Positions 21,606 to 33,157 of a stretch of 64,000 nt of DNA are shown one piece after another (the stretch's first letter is position 1; every line of letters starts with the position of its first letter). A program made the position numbers and the translations under genes. A model generated the notes under the pieces. That model worked only from the letters and a program-made list of their open reading frames with translations. It ran no database searches and was not told the DNA's origin. The DNA is from Areca catechu (taxonomy: Eukaryota; Streptophyta; Magnoliopsida; Arecales; Arecaceae): the NCBI GenBank assembly GCA_021397845.1, contig CM038052.1, positions 149,198,854 through 149,262,853 on the forward strand, given 5' to 3'.

Positions 21606-22405
21606 ATTCTCCCAGGGTGGGAGGAACTCGACCCTGTCGAGTATGGATCAAGTTGGCTCTGGTATCTCTCCAAGAGGTCTGGGTCCAGCTCTTGTAACTC
21701 TTCTCAGGAGATCCAAGAGTCATCAGAATCTGGCCTTCCTAGCCAGCAGACCAGGTATCTTTGGTATCCTTGATTACGAGTAGAGATAACCTGATCATCC
21801 AGGATCTTTTCAATCTGCTCTTTCCTCACAGGCCAATTTGTTGGTGGACACACAGGGTCAGGTTCACTCTCAAGAGCAGGATTAGGTTCAAAAGCCTCAC
21901 TGGGAATCACAGCTGGCTCCCTATACTCTACTAGGTCTGTAATGTTGAAAGTGGAGCTAATGCCTAGTTCTGGAGGCAACTCGAGCACATAGGCATTGGA
22001 TCCTACTCTCTTTACCACTCTAAATGGTCCAGCTCCCCTAGCATGTAACTTTCTAACGGTTCCAGGAGGAAACCGTTCAGGCCTTAACCTAATCATTACA
22101 TAGTCTCCTTCGTCAAAAGTTTTGACTTGCCTTTGAGAATCAGCCAATTTCTTATAAGTTTCATTACTTAAATTTATTTTGGCTTGAATTTCTTTATGCA
22201 AGTCTTTTATATGCTGTGCAAAAACTTCGACAGACTCAGAGACCCGTGTGTGGACTGGTAAAGGAGCTAGGTCAAGAGGTGTGTGGGGTTTGTAACCATG
22301 CACAATTTCAAAGGGACTCTAGCCTATAGACCTATTGATCGAAACATTGAATGCAATTTCAGTCCCGGACAAAATACAAATCCCAATTTCTGATGCTCTC
22401 AATCA
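21606..22405 (-). pseudogene. E2 integrase C-terminus and chromodomain
   Basis: Minus strand, right to left: a worn integrase stretch (NWDLY-like and NRSIG, about 22400-22310), then an open stretch 22303-21704 with the integrase C-terminal domain (YGYKPHTPLDLAPLP, VMIRLRPERFPPG) and chromodomain (EKILDDQ, YQRYLVCWLG, DSDDSWIS). A TGA replaces the arginine codon after DSWIS at about 21704. Sequence is close to E1. It is joined at about 22405 to unrelated sequence. Confidence 0.85.
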
Positions 22406-22530
22406 AACCAAAATCTGAGCCAAAGCCTAGTAAAGGGTCGAGAAAACTAAACTAGACTGACGACGCATTCCTAAAGAATGGACTTTATTACAAAGGAACC
22501 CTAGGTCTAAACCTAACAAACTAAGTCTCT

Positions 22531-23577
22531 CTAGGTTTGACCTTGGGTCGGAGGATGGCATGCAGAGCATGAAAACTTATCATTGGTGCCTAGTAGGTGC
22601 CATAAGGTCTTCCAAAAGTAGGTGGCAAACCTAATAGGTTCTGACACGTGGTTCACTCTAAAGACTTCGACAAAGTATACTTGGATGGTGTAAGAAGCAT
22701 TGGAAGTCCTAGAGAAAGGGAGGAAACATGAGTCACGAATTACCTGCTGACTAAAGGTGGTGACCTGAAGGTTTGAATGGTGATCTATGAGTGTCAACTG
22801 GTCATCCTTTCGAAAGAAAAAGTTTGCTACTCCCAGGAATGGATCAAGAGATGGTTCGGGAAGCAGCCTAGGACATGTGATTGCAACAGTTAAAGTTTGC
22901 TCTCTAAGCAAATAATGATCCACTTTCTCAAGAACTGGATTAGAGAATGATTCATGGGAGGGCCTATGGATGATGACCTCAAGACTTGAAATTTGACCTA
23001 TGGGTGCGGAAAGGTATACTCTATAGAAAGGTAGGTCAGTCATGCGAAGGAAGGGGTCTGGGGCCATAAGGAGGACTTCTACAGGACTGGGTGAATCAAT
23101 CCGCTCAAGATAAGGATGTTCAACTGAGATTACGGGAGAGACCTTAGTGGCTGGGCATGGGACAAGGTCCAATTGTAAGAGGCTTGATTTAGTCATCCTA
23201 AGGAGAGGATCTACCATAGGGTGGGCAAACTTAAACAGTTCAGTGCAAAGATCTTCAATTGGTACTTGGGGAATGACTGTCATTAGAGGGTACGAACTAA
23301 TAGCTCGGGCTAACACTATGAGTTCTTCCTGGGGGTATTTGACTAAAGGAACCTGGTTCTCACAAATCTCTTGAATTTCTGAACTAGGTCCTACCCGTTG
23401 GTTGCTTTCCAAGGTCTCCTCAGGTAAGGAACCAATAGTATCAATGTCACATTCTTCAAGTTCTTCCCCCTCATATTCATCAACTAGACTTAAGCCAGCA
23501 TCATATACTTCCTCGATGCCATCTCCAATGGGTTTCGGGTCAGTGGTAATCGGGTCAACTGATTCTAGGCTTGTCAT
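22531..23577 (-). CDS. E2 348-codon ORF: gag-linker start, repeat-bearing middle, worn integrase end
   Basis: Residues 1-60 are acidic (DEYEGEELEE) and resemble the linker after the E3 gag zinc knuckle. Residues 61-280 match nothing I recognise. They hold five spaced motifs of the form xPxLxxxx: DPLLRMTK (123), HPYLERID (154), DPFLRMTD (174), NPVLEKVD (213) and DPFLGVAN (245). From 285 on, the sequence is an integrase piece (CFLPFSRT, FATYFWKTLWHLLGT, then HPPTQGQT), diverged from E1 and lacking the second aspartate region. Protease and reverse transcriptase, expected here, are absent. No function is assigned; it may be a decayed or captured segment that stayed open by chance. Confidence 0.55.
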   Translation of the reverse strand: MTSLESVDPITTDPKPIGDGIEEVYDAGLSLVDEYEGEELEECDIDTIGSLPEETLESNQRVGPSSEIQEICENQVPLVKYPQEELIVLARAISSYPLMTVIPQVPIEDLCTELFKFAHPMVDPLLRMTKSSLLQLDLVPCPATKVSPVISVEHPYLERIDSPSPVEVLLMAPDPFLRMTDLPFYRVYLSAPIGQISSLEVIIHRPSHESFSNPVLEKVDHYLLREQTLTVAITCPRLLPEPSLDPFLGVANFFFRKDDQLTLIDHHSNLQVTTFSQQVIRDSCFLPFSRTSNASYTIQVYFVEVFRVNHVSEPIRFATYFWKTLWHLLGTNDKFSCSACHPPTQGQT

Positions 23578-23669
23578 ACCTAACCGTTCTTCCTCATTGG
23601 TAGGCTTGGGTTCTCCCTCATTAATGTCATCCTTAGGATTCTTACCACTTAGCTGTGCACAAGCTAGTC

Positions 23670-24164
23670 CTATGCATGGGCACTGACTAATTTATGGCCT
23701 CTTTCTCCACAAAACAAACATTCTTGAGATATAGGAACCTGAGTCACACTGGGTTTCAAGCTAGTAGAGACCTTACTTGGGCATGGGTGTGGATCTAAAT
23801 AGTTTGATCTAGAAGACTTGGGTTGTTGAGTGACTGGTCTAGAATATTGTAAGGACCTCTCATAGACACGATCCACACTATAGATATCATGGTTAGGCTT
23901 CCTAAGGTTATGCTCGGGATCACGGTATAAGGTCCTCCTAGGTTCCTGGCATGGGTGAGGTTGGGGCCTATTAAATTTTGGATCAGGGGTCCAATTTTGA
24001 AGTCTACGTTTCTCAAGTACTTGGACTCGATCCCTAAACTGGGAAAAACCCTCATTCATGTCCTGACTCAATTTGGTCATACTTTCGGTAAGATTTCTAA
24101 CCATGGCCTCTAAATCAGGTTGGGTTTGACCAGGTTGGCAGGGTACTCCATTCCGGGTAGACAT
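23670..24164 (-). pseudogene. E2 mini-gag without a capsid core
   Basis: Starts MSTRNGVPC at 24164, like the E3 gag start MSTRSG. It has the N-terminal coiled coil and the Arg/Pro-rich linker and then goes directly to a zinc knuckle, CLFCGERGH. The capsid domain found in E3 gag (about 45980-46760) is missing. A frameshift inside the knuckle removes its last cysteine from this frame; the SQCPC continuation is in the next frame, which joins the 348-codon ORF. Confidence 0.7.
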
Positions 24165-24179
24165 GATGCAAGCAAACAC

Positions 24180-25063
24180 ACAAAATGAGACTCAACTGAA
24201 CGACTACGGGCTAACTAGACCTAGAGCCCAAACTAGATGCCCAATCAGAGTGGCAAGCTAGCCTGTAGTAACTCAGGACTCAGCCAGGCAGGTGTAAGGG
24301 GAGTGTTAGGTCCCTGAATGCCAATCCTAGACACCAATCAGAGATTGGCCAGGTAGGCGGACCAGCACACAAGCCCTTCGAGATGGAATCCCTGAACCAC
24401 CGTTCTAGACACTGAGTATAAAGCACACACAGAGTAACCAGACAAACTGACTCAACACTAGTCTTGACCCGACTTGTTGATGTCCCTAGCCCACTAGGGC
24501 AAATTAGGTCTAATCAATTTTAGATTAAAGGCTTAGGTTCGAATGAAGGGGTGGTGGTTTTGGGCTAAGGAGAGGTTATCAACTCCTCCCCTTATCTTAG
24601 ATGCTCAAATGCCCTTAAGTTGAATTAAGTGATGAACACTCAAAAATAAAAGGATTGCAGAACACAAAAATAGAGTTGCAGTAATTTAATTCTCAGAAAT
24701 TGCACGGAAACCAATAAATTATGAGAAAATTATGTAAATTAGTTTCAATTATACTGGTTTTAGAAAAATAAAAATCACTGAATTTAGAGTTATCTGTAGT
24801 GAGAAATAATTCCTGTAACAAGGTAATTACGGGCTGAAAACAGAGCACTTCCCCGTTTACAATTTCTGCTACGAAGTTGTAACCCAACGGATCCCCTACA
24901 CACCCTAGGAACACCCCGTGGAATGGGAGGAGGAGATTTGCACCCCGCTTCGTTCCTAGTACCGGACGTCCTGGGGAGTCTACTTCGAGCAGACAAAGTA
25001 AAAAGAGAGGGACTCAAACAAACAATCAGACAGAAACCCTAGACAGGGCTCAGATACCAAAAT
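24180..25063 (-). other. E2 5' leader
   Basis: No gene. It matches the E3 leader (47189-48023) in blocks, for example GTCCCTAGCCCACTAGGGCA and GAGGTTATCAACTCCT, and has an A/T-rich part near 24630-24780. It probably contains packaging signals. Confidence 0.65.
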
Positions 25064-25125
25064 TGATGTAGGACGAAAGCTCTGATACCAAAATTGATGT
25101 AGGACGAAAGCTCTGATACCAAAAA
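25051..25125 (-). other. E2 primer-binding-site ladder (31-bp repeats)
   Basis: The plus strand shows GCTCTGATACCA-type primer sites followed by TGATGTAGGACG in 31-bp steps: TGATG starts at 25064, 25095 and 25126. A further variant site, CTCAGATACCA, lies at 25049-25059. The LTR edge used by E2 is 25095, so one repeat is inside the LTR and one remains outside. Confidence 0.8.
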
Positions 25126-26714
25126 TGATGTAGAACAGAAAAAAACAAAGAAGCGTATGCGGAAGTAAAATTAAGATTAATTTTTTTTTATATATATATA
25201 TTTCAGAAATTGGCTTCGACTCAAAGTAAAGCTAAACTACGTTGAAGGAAACTAGGTAAGGATTGAAAGCACAGTTTAGAAGAAACTAAAGTATCAGAGT
25301 AGTTCAGAAGTAACGGATCGCTGGGAGTTGAGAAACTCCCAGACCTAGGGTTTCGCTCTGAACTTTCAACAGAACAGAAATAGAGAGGAGAGACGGTTTA
25401 CTAACCAGACAGTGATCTTCTCAGGATTCTGGTGGAAGAACTCTCTCGAGTAGATTGTGGGATCCTCGGAGTCGGCTATCTTCGCAATGGATCCTCCAAT
25501 ACTGGTCTCGTGGTTTGGTCGGCTTCTCCTGGACTCAAGATCTGGGAAAGAAGAGGAACAAAAGATGGAATTCAGAAACTCAAGAAAAGATTTTACCAGG
25601 TTGAAAAACTTGAAAGCTGAAGTTGCTGGAATCGAATTCTCCTGGCGGCCGATCTGACTTCCCCTTAGAATTGTTGTAGATCTGCAGTGTCTGGACTGGG
25701 GCTGGATGCTGGTGGTCGGCCTGGACTTGGAGATGGTGGCCGTGAGAAGGGAAATAGACTAGGGCTTGGTGGAAAGAGAAGGGTGATGGCGGCTAGGGTT
25801 TGGGAATTGAGTGGCTAACCTAGGGTTTAGGGTTTTGGAGATCTCTCACCTCCTCAAGGTTCCAGGGGAACCCGGATTTACTCCCTCACGGAGCTCAACA
25901 CTTAGAAGCAAGTGCAGAAAAGAGAAAACATAAGTTTGCTCATAAAAAAATTCTTTTCATTCATAGATTGTTTTCAACTTACAAGAGGGATGTAATTTAT
26001 AATGCTTTACAAGGGAGAAGGGTTTCATATTTTCCCATGTGGGACTAAAGGAGGGGATCTCCAAATTAGGGCAAATCCCTTACATATGGTTGGCCAAAAT
26101 ACCAAAAATTAGGATTTGGGTTATAAATGGCAAGTAGATGGCGCCACCTTGCTTGGATTTTTTCAAGAAAAATTTTCTTCCTTCCCTGGATGAACTCTTT
26201 TGGACTCCTCCTTTTCTTCCTCCCTAAGTCAAGGCTCTTCCCATCTTTGTTTTAGGTGTTTTTGGCAGGTAATGGGCGCCCCTTGATATTCTCTTCCAAG
26301 AAAAACTTCTTCCCTTCTTTGCTTGGAATCACTTGGGAAAGTCTTGGCCGCCCCCTTGATTTGTGCTCTTCTCTTTATCTGGTGCATGAAAGAAGGAGGT
26401 TGCCATCTGTGGAGTGGGGACCAAAGGCTGCTGGATGTGGATATGGTGCCCCCTGGACTGGGAGTGTGGCTGGGAGTGTGGTGTCCACTTGCCAGGTCTT
26501 GGGAGAAAATGTAACATCCCCGGTTGAAACCCTAGTCCACTACTGAGTCAACATGACTCAACAAAATAAAAATGCAGGTAATGTAGACTCAAGCTAAATT
26601 GAGTTGATCTAGTCAACTCTTATTACAAACCAAAAACCCTAATTCTTCGGGCAAGGTTAATCAGAGATCCAGATGGAGCTCTGAAGTCTTCTTCTGAGTC
26701 TGGTGCCCGCACCA
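25095..26714 (-). repeat. E2 5' LTR
   Basis: Same length (1620 bp) and ends as the LTR at 19986-21605. Few differences are visible, such as CACAGACC versus CCCAGACC near 25340 and single-base changes near 26450. Confidence 0.9.
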
Positions 26715-26719
26715 GCCAT

Positions 26720-29700
26720 TTTTAACAAAGCAGGATTAGGTTATAGACCTCAAAGACAACAAAAGTATTTCAAAAACTTTTTTATACCTACATCATCTAG
26801 TATTACATATTTCTCATGCAAAAAATAAGGTCATAAAGCTTTTCTGTGTAATATGAGAAAAATTAATACTTATGAAAAAGATCGGGTTCCAAAAGGAACA
26901 AATTTAAGTGCTAACCCTAAATGATCCAAGTTGGCTTGGATACCTAAAAACAAAGCTTGATTTATTTTACAGGTGTGTCTTGCAACCAAGGAGAATAAAA
27001 GACTATGGTATCTTGATAATAGTTGCTCAAGGCACATGATAGGAGATGTGAAGCAATTCACTACTCTTGAGGCAATGAATGAAGGGAGTGTGGCCTTCGA
27101 GGATAATGGTAAAGGAAAAATCAATGGCATTGGTAAGGTTCACATCACCCCTTCTACATGTATTAATAATGTACTTTTAATTGATGGTTTAAAACATAAT
27201 CTTTTAAGCATTAGTCAGTTTTGTGACAAAGGTTTTTAAGTTATTTTTAAATCGTCTTATTGTATAATTGCTAGTCATGATAAAAATGGAGTACAATTCA
27301 TTAGAAAAAGGCATGGTAATATTTATTTGGTAGATTTAGATAATCTATCCTTGCCTAATGAAGAATGCCTAGTTGCAATAAATTCTACTATAGATGAGAC
27401 TAGTTGGCTTTGGCATAGAAGATTAGGACATGCTAGTATGTATTTACTTTCAAAACTTTGTAAAAAGGATTTAGTAAGAAATTTACTAAAACTTGTTTTT
27501 GAAAAAGATAGAGTTTGCCAAGCTTGCCAATTTGGAAAACAATTTAAAACTTCTTTCTAGCCTAAAAGTTTTGTTATCACTAGTAGGCTACTAGAACTAC
27601 TCTATATGGATCTCTTTGGACCAACTAGAATATCAAGTCTAGGAGGTAAGAAATATGGATTGGTTATAGTGGATGATTTTTCAAGATTTACTTGGGTTTT
27701 TTTTCTTGCTCATAAAGATGAATCATTTTCTGCATTTGTAAAGTTTTATCAAAAAATCTCAAATGAAAAAGGTACTTCTGTTATTTACATACAAAGTGAT
27801 CATGGGTTTGAATTTGAAAATCAAGATTTTGAAAGTTTTTATAATGAGAAAGGTATAGAACACAACTTTTTTGCACCTAGGATATCTCAGCAAAATGGGA
27901 TAGTAGAAAGAAAAAATCATACTTTAGAAGAAATGGCATGCACTATGCTTTGTGAAAACAATTTACCAAGATATTTTTGGGCAGAAGCTATTAATACTGC
28001 CTGCTATATTGTAAATCAAGTTTTAATCCAACCTATTTTAAAGAAAACTCCTTATAAACAAACTCCTTATAAACTTTGGAATCAAAGAAAACCAACTTTG
28101 AAGTATTTTCGAGGTTTTGGTTATCAATGTTTTATTTTGAATAATGATAAAGATAATCTTGGAAAATTTGATGCCAAGTCTGATTAAGGTATCTTTCTAG
28201 GATACTCTACATCAAGTAGGGCATACAGAGTTTTTAACAAAAGAACCCTAGTTGTAGAGGAATCAGTACATGTAGTTTTTGAAGAGTCTACTAACAAATC
28301 CTCTAGAAAAGAGGATACTTTTGATGCATATATAGGTGCTGATAAGCTATAAAAGTTGACATTGGATTATCAACCCTCTCAACAAAGTGAAGAAAATCAA
28401 GACAAAGATGACAAAGGTGAAGCCATACAATCCACACCAAAGCACCAAGATTTACCTAAGAAATGGAGGTATGCTCATGGACATCCTAAGGAATTAATCC
28501 TAGGTGATCCATCAAAAGGGATAAGAACTCGAGCTTCAATTAGAAATGAATGTGATTACATTGCTTTTGTTTCTCAAGTAGAGCCTAAATATTTTGAAGA
28601 TGCTGAAGAAGACCCTGACTAGATAAATGCTATGCAAGATGAATTAATTCAGTTTGATAGAAATAATGTTTGGACATTAACAGAAAGACCATCTAATGTT
28701 TCTATTATTGGTACTAAATGGGTATTTAGAAATAAGTTAGATGAAAATAGAATTGTTATTAGAAATAAAGTTAGGCTAGTTACCAAAGGCTACAATTAGG
28801 AGAAAGGAATTGATTTTGATGAAACCTTTGTTCATGTTGCTAGACTTGAAGCAATTAGACTACTATTAGCATTTGCTTGTTTTATGAATTTCAAACTCTT
28901 TCAAATGGATGTTAAAAGTGCTTTTCTAAATAGCTTTATAGTTGAAGAAGTTTTTGTTAAACAACCACCTGATTTTAAAATTATACACATCCTAATTATG
29001 TTTTCAAATTATACAAAGCTCTTTATGGTTTAAAGCAAGCACCCCGAGCATGGTATGAAAGACTCAGCAAATTTCTGATTGAAAATGAATTTTCTAAAGG
29101 CCATGTTGATAAAACTTTATTTCTAAAGAAGAAAGATGATGACTTATTAGTAGTACAAATCTATGTTGATGATATTATTTTCGGTACTACTAATGAGATT
29201 CTTTGTCAAGAGTTTGCTAAGCTAATGCAGGGTGAGTTCGAGATAAGCAAGATGGGAGAACTTAATTTCTTCCTCGGACTCCAAATCAAGCAAACCAAAG
29301 ATGGAATCTTTATCAACCAAGCTAAGTACATAAGAGAGATTATAAAGAAGTTTGGGATGGAAACTACTAAGTCAATAGGTACACCTATGAGCCCCTCTTG
29401 TAAGCTTGAAAAAGATGAGCATGGTAAATTTGTTGATCAAAAATTATATAGAGATATGATTGGCTCTTTATTGTATTTGACTGCTAGTTCACCAGATATA
29501 ATGTTCAGTGTATGCATGTATGATAGATATCAGTCTAATCCTAAGGAATCACATATGTTGGCTATTAAGCGCATTATTAGATATCTATCTGGTACAATTG
29601 ATATTGGCTTGTGGTATTCTAGAGACTCATATGCTAATTTAATTGGATATTCTAATGTTGATTTTGCTGGGTGTAAATTAGATAAAAGAAATACTAGTGA

Positions 29701-30076
29701 AACTTGCCAATATTTTGGAGTTAACTTAATCTCCTGGTTTAGCAAGAAACAAACTTCAGTTGCACTATCCATAGCTGAGGCTGAGTATATTACAGCAGGA
29801 AGTTGTTGTGCTCAAATCTTGTGGATTAAGCAACAACTTGAAGATTTTGGAATCAAATTAACTTGCACACCCATAAAATGTGATAATACTAGTGCTATTT
29901 ATTTAACTAAGAATCCTGTTCAACATTCTGGAAGTAAACATATTGAGATTAGGCATCATTTTATTAGAGACCATGTTGAAAATAATGATGTTGTGCTTGA
30001 ATTTATTTGTACTGAATTGCAATTAGCTGATATTTTAACTAAGCCTCTCCAAGAAGACCAGTTTAGTATGATTTAG
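26720..30076 (+). pseudogene. SIRE-A pol (protease, integrase, reverse transcriptase, RNase H)
   Basis: Order by position: second gag knuckle remnant (about 26810), protease near 26995 where the catalytic D-(S/T)-G has become DNS in LWYLDNSCSRHM, integrase zinc finger (HRRLGH...CQACQFG, about 27415-27535), DDE core (MDLFGPT, SDHGFEF, QQNGIVERKN), reverse transcriptase from about 28620 (GTKWVFRNK, QMDVKSAFLN, and YVDDIIFG at 29161), and RNase H (NVDFAGCKLD, SIAEAEYI, KHIEIRHHFIRD) to the stop at 30074. Stops occur near 27238, 27558, 28185, 28350, 28620 and 28798, and a frameshift lies near 28975. Family membership is certain and activity is excluded. Confidence 0.93.
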
Positions 30077-30231
30077 AAGAGAACTTAGGGTCATTAATCC
30101 TTTTGATTGAAATCCTTATATACTCTAACCCATAAAACACCAAATTTGGCATCAATTACACTCAATTATCTTGAATTTCATTATATTTCTAGTGGTTTTG
30201 CTCCTTACTTCATTTTCTTTTTCTTTGGTTT

Positions 30232-30299
30232 TAAGTCGATATGTCGACACCTGTATGTGTCGACACATGGCACTGTGTCGTGAGTCGACACATGAACGG
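30232..30299 (+). promoter_or_regulatory. TGTCGAC motif block between pol and the extra ORF of SIRE-A
   Basis: Exact TGTCGAC at 30242 and 30258, AGTCGAC at 30283, and partial copies AAGTCGATAT and GTGTCGTG. The phrase GTCGACACATGG is the same as in the LTR arrays. It lies about 240 bp upstream of the extra-ORF start at 30536. No TATA box is evident between. Confidence 0.5.
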
Positions 30300-30535
30300 C
30301 TGCAGACCGAAGATAAAGGCCGAAACGAAGTATTCTTTTCCCCCATCTCTTCCCAACTCGAGCTGACACTTGCCCTAACTCTATTCCATTCACTTCTTCC
30401 CTCCAAATCTCAGCTCAAACCCTCTCTAATTCCTGTTTTGGACAGATTTTACCACTTTTCCTCTTCCATTTTGATTTTGGACTGTGAGAAACCCTAGTTT
30501 CTTCTTCCATCTTGTTCAATCCATTTATCTGTGAA

Positions 30536-32483
30536 ATGGGACCTAGGAAACAAGTTGTTCGTCGCCCTCGGCCATCCAACCATGAAGAAGAGAGAAAGAC
30601 TAAAGCCAGACATGAAGCCGAAGCTCCAGATCCACCTGTTTGGCCACTTTTCACTACTTCTAGTTGCATGAGTTCGAAAACAGTAGTCGGAGGATATCAT
30701 GTAGACTTTGGATTTGTTGACCAGCAGGACTTCCGGATTGGTCAGTGGATTAGAGATGCTGGTTTGACTTCTTTCTGCTCATTAAGTGAGAGATTCTACC
30801 CGGGCCTGATACGAGAGTTCTACGGATCCTTAGCCCGTGGTAGTGATGGATGGACATGCACGTTCATGGCAGAGATATCCTGGTGTCTGCAGAGGTTCTG
30901 AGTAGAGTATGGGATATACCCCTGACTAGATCTGTAGTTGATAGCTTGGTAGATAGATTCAGAAGACTCCATTGCATTTTCAAGTCAGATACTCTACCTG
31001 AGGGTGCCACTGTTCCAGCATTCTATCTTTCTACTGAGATGAGACTACTACATCATATTATTGCCCAGATTCTTCTACCGAAGATCAGACATTTTGACTA
31101 CATCACAGAGAGAGAGCTGCTTGTGATGGTCTCATCAGTTCAGCATATTCCCGTTTGCCTTTCAGTACTCATGATACATCAGATGACAGAGGAATCGACT
31201 AGTCGAGACTATGTTTGCCCTACGAGATGGGCTTGACATTGCTCTTCAAAGCATATGGAGTGACATTCGATGATGAGCCCTTCCGGATGCTTTTACAAAC
31301 TGATGTCTATGACATCAGGTCACTACACTAGATGGGATATCAGTTGTTCAGAGGCCAGTGGAGATGCAGAGTATCAGGACAGGCCGATGACAGAGATGAG
31401 GACACTGCAGAGGAGGAGCGCATATATTCAAGTGAGGCAGGACCTTCATAGGCACATCTACCAAAGATTCAGCCTGATCCAGCAACATAGCCAGAGTCTG
31501 CTCCTCGGTCTGAGCCAGCTACCCAACCTCAACCAGCTCAGTCAGATGCTCCAAGAGATTCAGAGAGTCTTAAGGATAGAGTCAGTCACATAGAGACAGA
31601 TATTATGATTGTTCGACAGCAACTTAACAGCTTCATTATGGAGACGAGAGAGAGCCACAGAGGATTGAGAGATGGCATCTCCGCTATTTTATCCGTACTG
31701 TCCAGACCCTCTTCTGGGAGTATTCCCGACTCATCTGCTCCAACTCCACCTACACCAGGACCAAAGATTGACACTGATGGTGATACTGACTCTAACAGTT
31801 TCGACTTTCCAGACTTAATGACAGAGCCAGTGGTAAAGATAGCAGCTAACTTACCTAGGAGTCCCATTCGAGATCCTTCGAGTTCATCCTTTCAGACTCC
31901 TATTATACCTACACCACTGTCTATATCTATTGATCACTCTGCCATTCTTATACTATCACCTGTTATTCATTCACCTGTTATTGATTCTCCTATTACTGAT
32001 ACACCTATTGTTTCTTTAGCTGATACACCTACCATCGATACACCTATCATTTCTTCAGCTGATACACCGATTTTTGATACTCCTGTTGTTGACTCACCTA
32101 CCTTGCATACATCCTCACTCATTTGAGAGCTAGGTTTCTACAAACCTAGTTTTCATTATCTTGATTCCGGTCCTTCATTTGATCGTACACCACATTTGAC
32201 AGTTGTAGAGACTGTCGCTCTGATCTGTTCTGTTCCTGCTGATGACATAGCCTCCACCTCTTCTGCTTCAACTAGAGGCTGGATCTATGTTCGACGTAGA
32301 GGGTGTGGTCATCGTATTCCTTCACGACCGACCAGGTATTGTCTTCGTGATCTCAGATCGATGTGGCCCCAATCTCGTGCTTTCACTGATACTGGACCAA
32401 TCGAGATTGAATCTTCAGAGGATGAGGATGTTGGTTATGATATATTTTATAGTTTGTATTTCTATACTTTCTATATATTTTGA
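30536..32483 (+). pseudogene. extra ORF (env-like position) of SIRE-A, putative plant transposon protein
   Basis: Starts MGPRKQVVRRPR at 30536. The first half contains VDFGFVDQQDF, LIREFYGSLARG and, after a frameshift near 30860, VSAEVLSRVWDIP and LSTEMRLLHHIIAQ, the wording of the plant 'putative transposon protein' family (Transposase_32-like) seen after pol in many plant elements. The second half (31605-32126) is Ser/Thr/Pro-rich with DTPI/DTPV repeats. A C-terminal piece to 32483 ends with an acidic IEIESSEDED. There are several frameshifts. SIRE-B has a related ORF at 52143-53716. No clear signal peptide or membrane segment is seen, so a true envelope role is not supported. Confidence 0.7.
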
Positions 32484-33157
32484 TGTTCCCAAACTCTTTT
32501 TAAGTGAATGAAATATTATGTTTCATCTTATGACTTTGAGTGAATGAAATATATTAAGTACTCTCAGTAATTCATTGTCTTCTTTTATGATTGAGTGAAT
32601 GGGTTTCATTTATATTCAAACTTATTAACTTCTTCCTTCCTTTTTAATGATAACAAAAAGGGGGAGAAATTAGTATATGTATAAATGAAAATATGCAGAT
32701 GAAAGAAATTTACTTTGAAAATCTTAAATTTTTAGACATTTCTATGTGAAAGAACTTTATTTTGAAAATCTAAAATTTTTGGACATTTCTGTGCATTAAG
32801 TGAGGAGTAATACCTCCTTTATATTGAAAATCTGTTTTGAATTGGATTTCATGCCCAATCTCTATTTTTAGATATTCATTTTTGTTTATGAATCATCTCT
32901 TCAGGGGGAGTATTGTTCACTGTTCAAATTGTCTCTCCTGAGCATGTTTTCTTGTAGAGTACACGATACATGAATTTATCTCTTATATATTTCAAGCTCT
33001 GATATTCTTAGCCATTATAATACTCTTGTTCTAATACATCTTTTTTCAATATTTCAACACCTATTGCAATTAGCTCTTCGCACCTTGAAAAGTTCTTTAG
33101 AAAGCTTTTTATGCAATTTATACTTAAAGGTTTTGTCATCATCAAAAAGGGGGAGAT
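32484..33157 (+). other. 3' untranslated region and polypurine tracts of SIRE-A
   Basis: No coding region. Purine tracts AAAAAGGGGGAGAAA (about 32656), CAGGGGGAGTATTG (about 32904) and AAAAAGGGGGAGATT (33144, directly before the LTR) are present. The last is the functional plus-strand primer; the others look like internal copies. Confidence 0.75.

Larger units (their letters stand above)
19986..26714 (-). mobile_element. E2: non-autonomous chromovirus derivative inserted in SIRE-A gag
   Basis: Two 1620-bp LTRs (19986-21605 and 25095-26714) flank about 3.5 kb. Target duplication is GCCGT (19981-19985) versus GCCAT (26715-26719), one mismatch. Minus-strand content: primer site, leader, short gag without a capsid core, a novel ORF region, integrase fragments and a chromodomain. 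Protease, reverse transcriptase and RNase H are absent, so movement would need a helper such as an E1-like element. The LTRs look highly similar to each other, suggesting a fairly recent insertion. Confidence 0.88.

Noticed and set aside
30536..32483. True envelope gene
   Set aside because: Position is env-like, but no signal peptide, membrane segment or cleavage site is visible; the wording fits a plant transposon-associated protein.
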